Program-made: the position numbers and the translations under genes
The notes under the pieces: generated by a model
Seen by the model: only the letters and a program-made list of their open reading frames with translations
Databases searched by the model: none
Told to the model about the DNA's origin: nothing
Shown: positions 54,182 to 56,037 of the stretch, piece after piece
How positions within the stretch are numbered: position 1 is the stretch's first letter
How the letters are laid out: the number at the start of each line of letters is the position of its first letter
Assembly (NCBI RefSeq): GCF_947501665.1
Contig: NZ_CANMWS010000033.1
Span: forward strand, 1-56,037
Direction: 5' to 3'
DNA: 56,037 nt
Source of the DNA: an uncultured Shewanella sp.
Lineage (GTDB): Bacteria > Pseudomonadota > Gammaproteobacteria > Enterobacterales > Shewanellaceae

Positions 54182-54190
54182 GCGTTAGTT
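54133..54190 (+). other. attC recombination site 2
   Basis: Left ATAAC-TAGT-AAAGGCAC and right GTGCTTT-AGGC-GTTAGTT pair as R and L boxes; the left L box carries one extra unpaired G, the hallmark extrahelical base of attC. The centre CGCAGC-AAA-GCTGCG is a perfect small stem. 58 bases. Confidence 0.85.
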
Positions 54191-54215
54191 TTTCAATAAA
54201 CATTGGAGTTTAATC

Positions 54216-55601
54216 ATGAGTGAAGATACACTCGAAATTGAAATTGCAGACGAGATTAAACACCTTTCCTCTGATGAAATAGAGGAACTTTATAAAAAAT
54301 ATTTAGATGGCGAGAAAAACTCTGTTTTAGTTTCGGATTATAAAATTAATATTAATCCGAACAAACTGATAAAAATTCTTCCACCAAGAATACTTGATGA
54401 TGCACTTTGTCCATATTGTGACATCCCTATGTATACCAAACGTAGAAGTAAAAGTGCTTCTAGCTGGGATATCCTTCCTATTGAATGTCATGACTGCAAT
54501 CACAAGATCTTTCCAGAAAAGTTAGGATATCGTTCACAGCAGTGTGGGTGTGAAGAATGTGTGATTGTCAGAAGACAACAAAAATTAGAAGCGGAAAAAG
54601 AAAAAAGAGAAACTATTCGAGAGTTGTATGACATCGACGATAGAGAACCTATCGATTACTCAGAATTAACCTTCTTCAACAAGTTAGTTTTGCTTACTCT
54701 GTTCAGAATGCAAACTGATGAAGATTTTGAATATATTTTATCACTTGATGATCCTTCAAGAACTGAATCTTTATCACCTACTGAGGAAATGGATATAGAA
54801 TGTCTCAAAGAACTATTTAGTTGTAGTGTTGTAATTATTGATCCTGAGTCTAGGGTTGAAGCATTTGTTGAGGATGAAGAGTTTAAATCATTCTATATAA
54901 CCAGAACTAGGTGGATACCCAATATTACATTTGATGGTATTGAGAGAGCTAATCTAAGTAAAGTTTATAAGGAAATATATCAAGAAATTAAAAGTGGGAT
55001 TCAGTCCCAATGGGAAAAAGAAATATTCAAAACACTATTCAGAATTGCAAGAGAAGAAGTTCTTCAATATGTTCATGTGAGAGCTGATGAATTGAATGTT
55101 AATTTCTCTGCTGAAAACAAAACAAGAGAAGTAGTAAATCAACTTTTACAACAGTTTTCAGTAAGTGAAATCTACTATTTTGTTAAAAAATCAGTAGAAA
55201 ACGCTCACATCTACTATTCCAAAGGATATGCAAACAATAAAAAGCATGCTGCTAACACGATTCCTAATAAAATTTTATCATTAGGTGAGCGGGCAATTGA
55301 TGAAGGATGGAATACTTATAAATACAGTCGTGATAGCAGAGCTCCAAGATCGTACATAAGCCAAGTTTTTTACGATTTTTTCCTTCAAGATGAAGATGCA
55401 GGCTTCCATAAAGCACCAGGGAAGCATTGGGAGCAAGAGCTTCATCCAAGACATTTCTGTGAAAGTGAGGCAAGCAATGAAAGTGAGTTATCTTGTACTC
55501 AATGCAAGTCTCAAAATGTTGCAGTACAAATGGCTAATGGGGGCTTAGAGCTCACATGTCAATACTGTGGAAGTATTGAACAATTTACACCGAGTAAGTG
55601 A
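54216..55601 (+). CDS. cassette 3: large cysteine-rich zinc-ribbon protein
   Basis: A 461-residue protein of no family I recognise. Near the N terminus CPYC (65-68) and CHDC (91-94) make one zinc ribbon, and CGCEEC (110-115) follows closely. A charged helix (EAEKEKRETIREL) links to a long helical domain of about 300 residues. The C terminus has a second ribbon CTQC-x17-CQYC (427-451). It starts 25 bases after the attC with a good TGGAGT. Paired ribbons flanking a helical core are often seen in nucleic-acid-binding or defence proteins, but this is only a guess. AT-rich compared with housekeeping genes. Confidence 0.75.
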   Translation: MSEDTLEIEIADEIKHLSSDEIEELYKKYLDGEKNSVLVSDYKININPNKLIKILPPRILDDALCPYCDIPMYTKRRSKSASSWDILPIECHDCNHKIFPEKLGYRSQQCGCEECVIVRRQQKLEAEKEKRETIRELYDIDDREPIDYSELTFFNKLVLLTLFRMQTDEDFEYILSLDDPSRTESLSPTEEMDIECLKELFSCSVVIIDPESRVEAFVEDEEFKSFYITRTRWIPNITFDGIERANLSKVYKEIYQEIKSGIQSQWEKEIFKTLFRIAREEVLQYVHVRADELNVNFSAENKTREVVNQLLQQFSVSEIYYFVKKSVENAHIYYSKGYANNKKHAANTIPNKILSLGERAIDEGWNTYKYSRDSRAPRSYISQVFYDFFLQDEDAGFHKAPGKHWEQELHPRHFCESEASNESELSCTQCKSQNVAVQMANGGLELTCQYCGSIEQFTPSK

Positions 55602-55603
55602 AA

Positions 55604-55658
55604 AACTAACAAGAAATTCCAGGTGACGCCTACGGCGCACCTGAATTTGGCGTTAAAT
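55604..55658 (+). other. attC recombination site 3
   Basis: Left CTAAC-AAG-AAATTC and right GAATTT-GGC-GTTAAAT pair as R and L boxes with three-base spacers. The centre is a near-perfect stem AGGTG-A-CGCC / GGCG-C-ACCT. 55 bases, a compact site that begins 3 bases after the stop of cassette 3. Confidence 0.9.
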
Positions 55659-55665
55659 TGCGAAT

Positions 55666-55887
55666 ATGAAAGCGAAGCTACTTTCTACAGAAGGTAAATA
55701 TCTTGAGGCGCTTATTGAAATAGGGGGCGCTGAGTACTGTGTTATGGATGAATTAACTCCTGATGTCGAAAGCATACCCAAAGATGAAGGTGTGTTTGAA
55801 TTTGAGTTCGCTAACATGCTTGACGAAGAAGAGTCTTGGGAGTCTATTTTCCAAGGAAATCCGGAAAAGAAAAAAGGGATTAACTAA
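55666..55887 (+). CDS. cassette 4: small acidic protein of unknown function
   Basis: A 73-residue protein beginning MKAKLLSTEGKYLEALIEIGGAEYCV in shorter pieces, then an acidic tail (FEFEFANMLDEEESWESIF). It reads like a small beta domain. The start is 8 bases after the end of attC 3, without a Shine-Dalgarno, as often in cassettes. The stop TAA lies inside the next attC-like structure. No family recognised. Confidence 0.65.
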   Translation: MKAKLLSTEGKYLEALIEIGGAEYCVMDELTPDVESIPKDEGVFEFEFANMLDEEESWESIFQGNPEKKKGIN

Positions 55888-55968
55888 GACACCCATGATT
55901 ATTTGCCTAGTTTGCGATTGTAAACTAGGCTTTGAATAGTTGAACAGTCACTGGTGGGTGTGTTATGC
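55879..55968 (+). other. candidate attC 4 (right boundary)
   Basis: TTAAC and GTTATG face each other and ACACCCA pairs with TGGGTGT as L boxes after spacers of four and two bases. The centre is a strong hairpin GCCTAGTTT/AAACTAGGC (within 55904-55930), which could also act as a terminator. About 90 bases, longer and less regular than the other three. Confidence 0.5.
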
Positions 55969-56037
55969 CAATACCAAGAAAAGCCATTGTTAGTATCGAG
56001 GACACTCCTTATTATCACTGTATATCGCGCTGCGTCA
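55965..56037 (+). CDS. REP-associated tyrosine transposase (Y1), N terminus only
   Basis: The first 24 codons (MPIPRKAIVSIEDTPYYHCI, then SRCV) match the start of REP-associated IS200-like tyrosine transposases, which begin with PYYHCISRCVRRAF-type sequence. The window cuts it. The ATG lies inside the GTTATG of the candidate attC, so the gene either is a further cassette or was inserted at the array's edge. Confidence 0.8.
   Translation, partial: MPIPRKAIVSIEDTPYYHCISRCV

Larger units (their letters stand above)
52630..55968 (+). mobile_element. integron-type gene cassette array without integrase (CALIN-like)
   Basis: Four single-gene units follow one another on the same strand, each ending in an attC-like imperfect palindrome that starts at or just before the stop codon and closes with GTTA. 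Three attC sites are well supported and two degenerate ones flank the set. attC sites share only short boxes and differ in length and centre, as in real cassette arrays. Units begin 8-27 bases after the previous GTTA. No integrase gene is found to the left, where it would be expected next to an attI, as far as ppiC. Confidence 0.8.

Overview
The window looks like a chromosomal segment of a Shewanella-like marine gammaproteobacterium. The best evidence is the Entner-Doudoroff block (pykA-hexR divergent from zwf-pgl-edd-eda), the psrA-fadE pair beside a periplasmic M2 peptidase, a VC2046/SO_2500-type gene, an hmgA-hppD tyrosine catabolism operon and a SEC-C (YchJ-like) gene, an assortment typical of Shewanella. 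The DNA is moderately AT-rich by eye. Genus is inferred from recalled gene content and order, not from a search.

Layout. 1-3.8 kb: the 5' part of a tRNA-Tyr gene with its promoter, small conserved genes and an M2 metallopeptidase lipoprotein. 3.9-14.5 kb: fatty-acid control and beta-oxidation (psrA, fadE) and central carbon metabolism (pykA, hexR, zwf, pgl, edd, eda), with candidate PsrA and HexR operators. 14.5-22.4 kb: accessory genes (ecotin, a DmeF-type metal exporter, a MATE exporter, a very AT-rich pair encoding an acyltransferase and a glycosyltransferase, a secreted cupin, a flavin-binding PPOX protein). 22.4-30 kb: periplasmic scavenging genes (a CpdB relative that has lost active-site residues, an M3 oligopeptidase, gamma-glutamyltransferase), a 113-bp MITE-like repeat and a LysE exporter. 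30-38 kb: hmgA-hppD with a divergent LysR gene and a TyrR-like box, a solute-binding protein, a PLP enzyme, a cluster of three hairpins and a small protein gene. 38-46 kb: lytic transglycosylase, FKBP isomerase, esterase, and two 5'-nucleotidase lipoproteins (UshA-like and NadN-like). 46-52 kb: ilvIH, two transporters, ppiC and two heptanucleotide tandem repeats.

The most notable part is the right end, about 52.6-56.0 kb. It is a run of integron gene cassettes without a visible integrase (a CALIN-type array). Three attC sites are well supported (53654-53724, 54133-54190, 55604-55658) and one degenerate candidate flanks the run on each side. All cassette genes read on the + strand behind a promoter-like sequence at 52511-52539. 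They encode a protein with an RNHIAH HEPN-type motif, a small exported protein, a large cysteine-rich zinc-ribbon protein and a small acidic protein. None has a function I can name. The HEPN-motif protein and the cysteine-rich protein are candidates for defence or toxin-like activity. The window ends inside a REP-associated (Y1) transposase gene that begins at the last candidate attC.

How the genes work together: hexR and pykA lie opposite the zwf-pgl-edd-eda operon, which turns glucose 6-phosphate into pyruvate and glyceraldehyde 3-phosphate. psrA probably represses itself and fadE. hmgA and hppD form two consecutive steps of tyrosine breakdown. The secreted nucleotidases, peptidases and GGT fit a lifestyle of taking nutrients from nucleotides and peptides.
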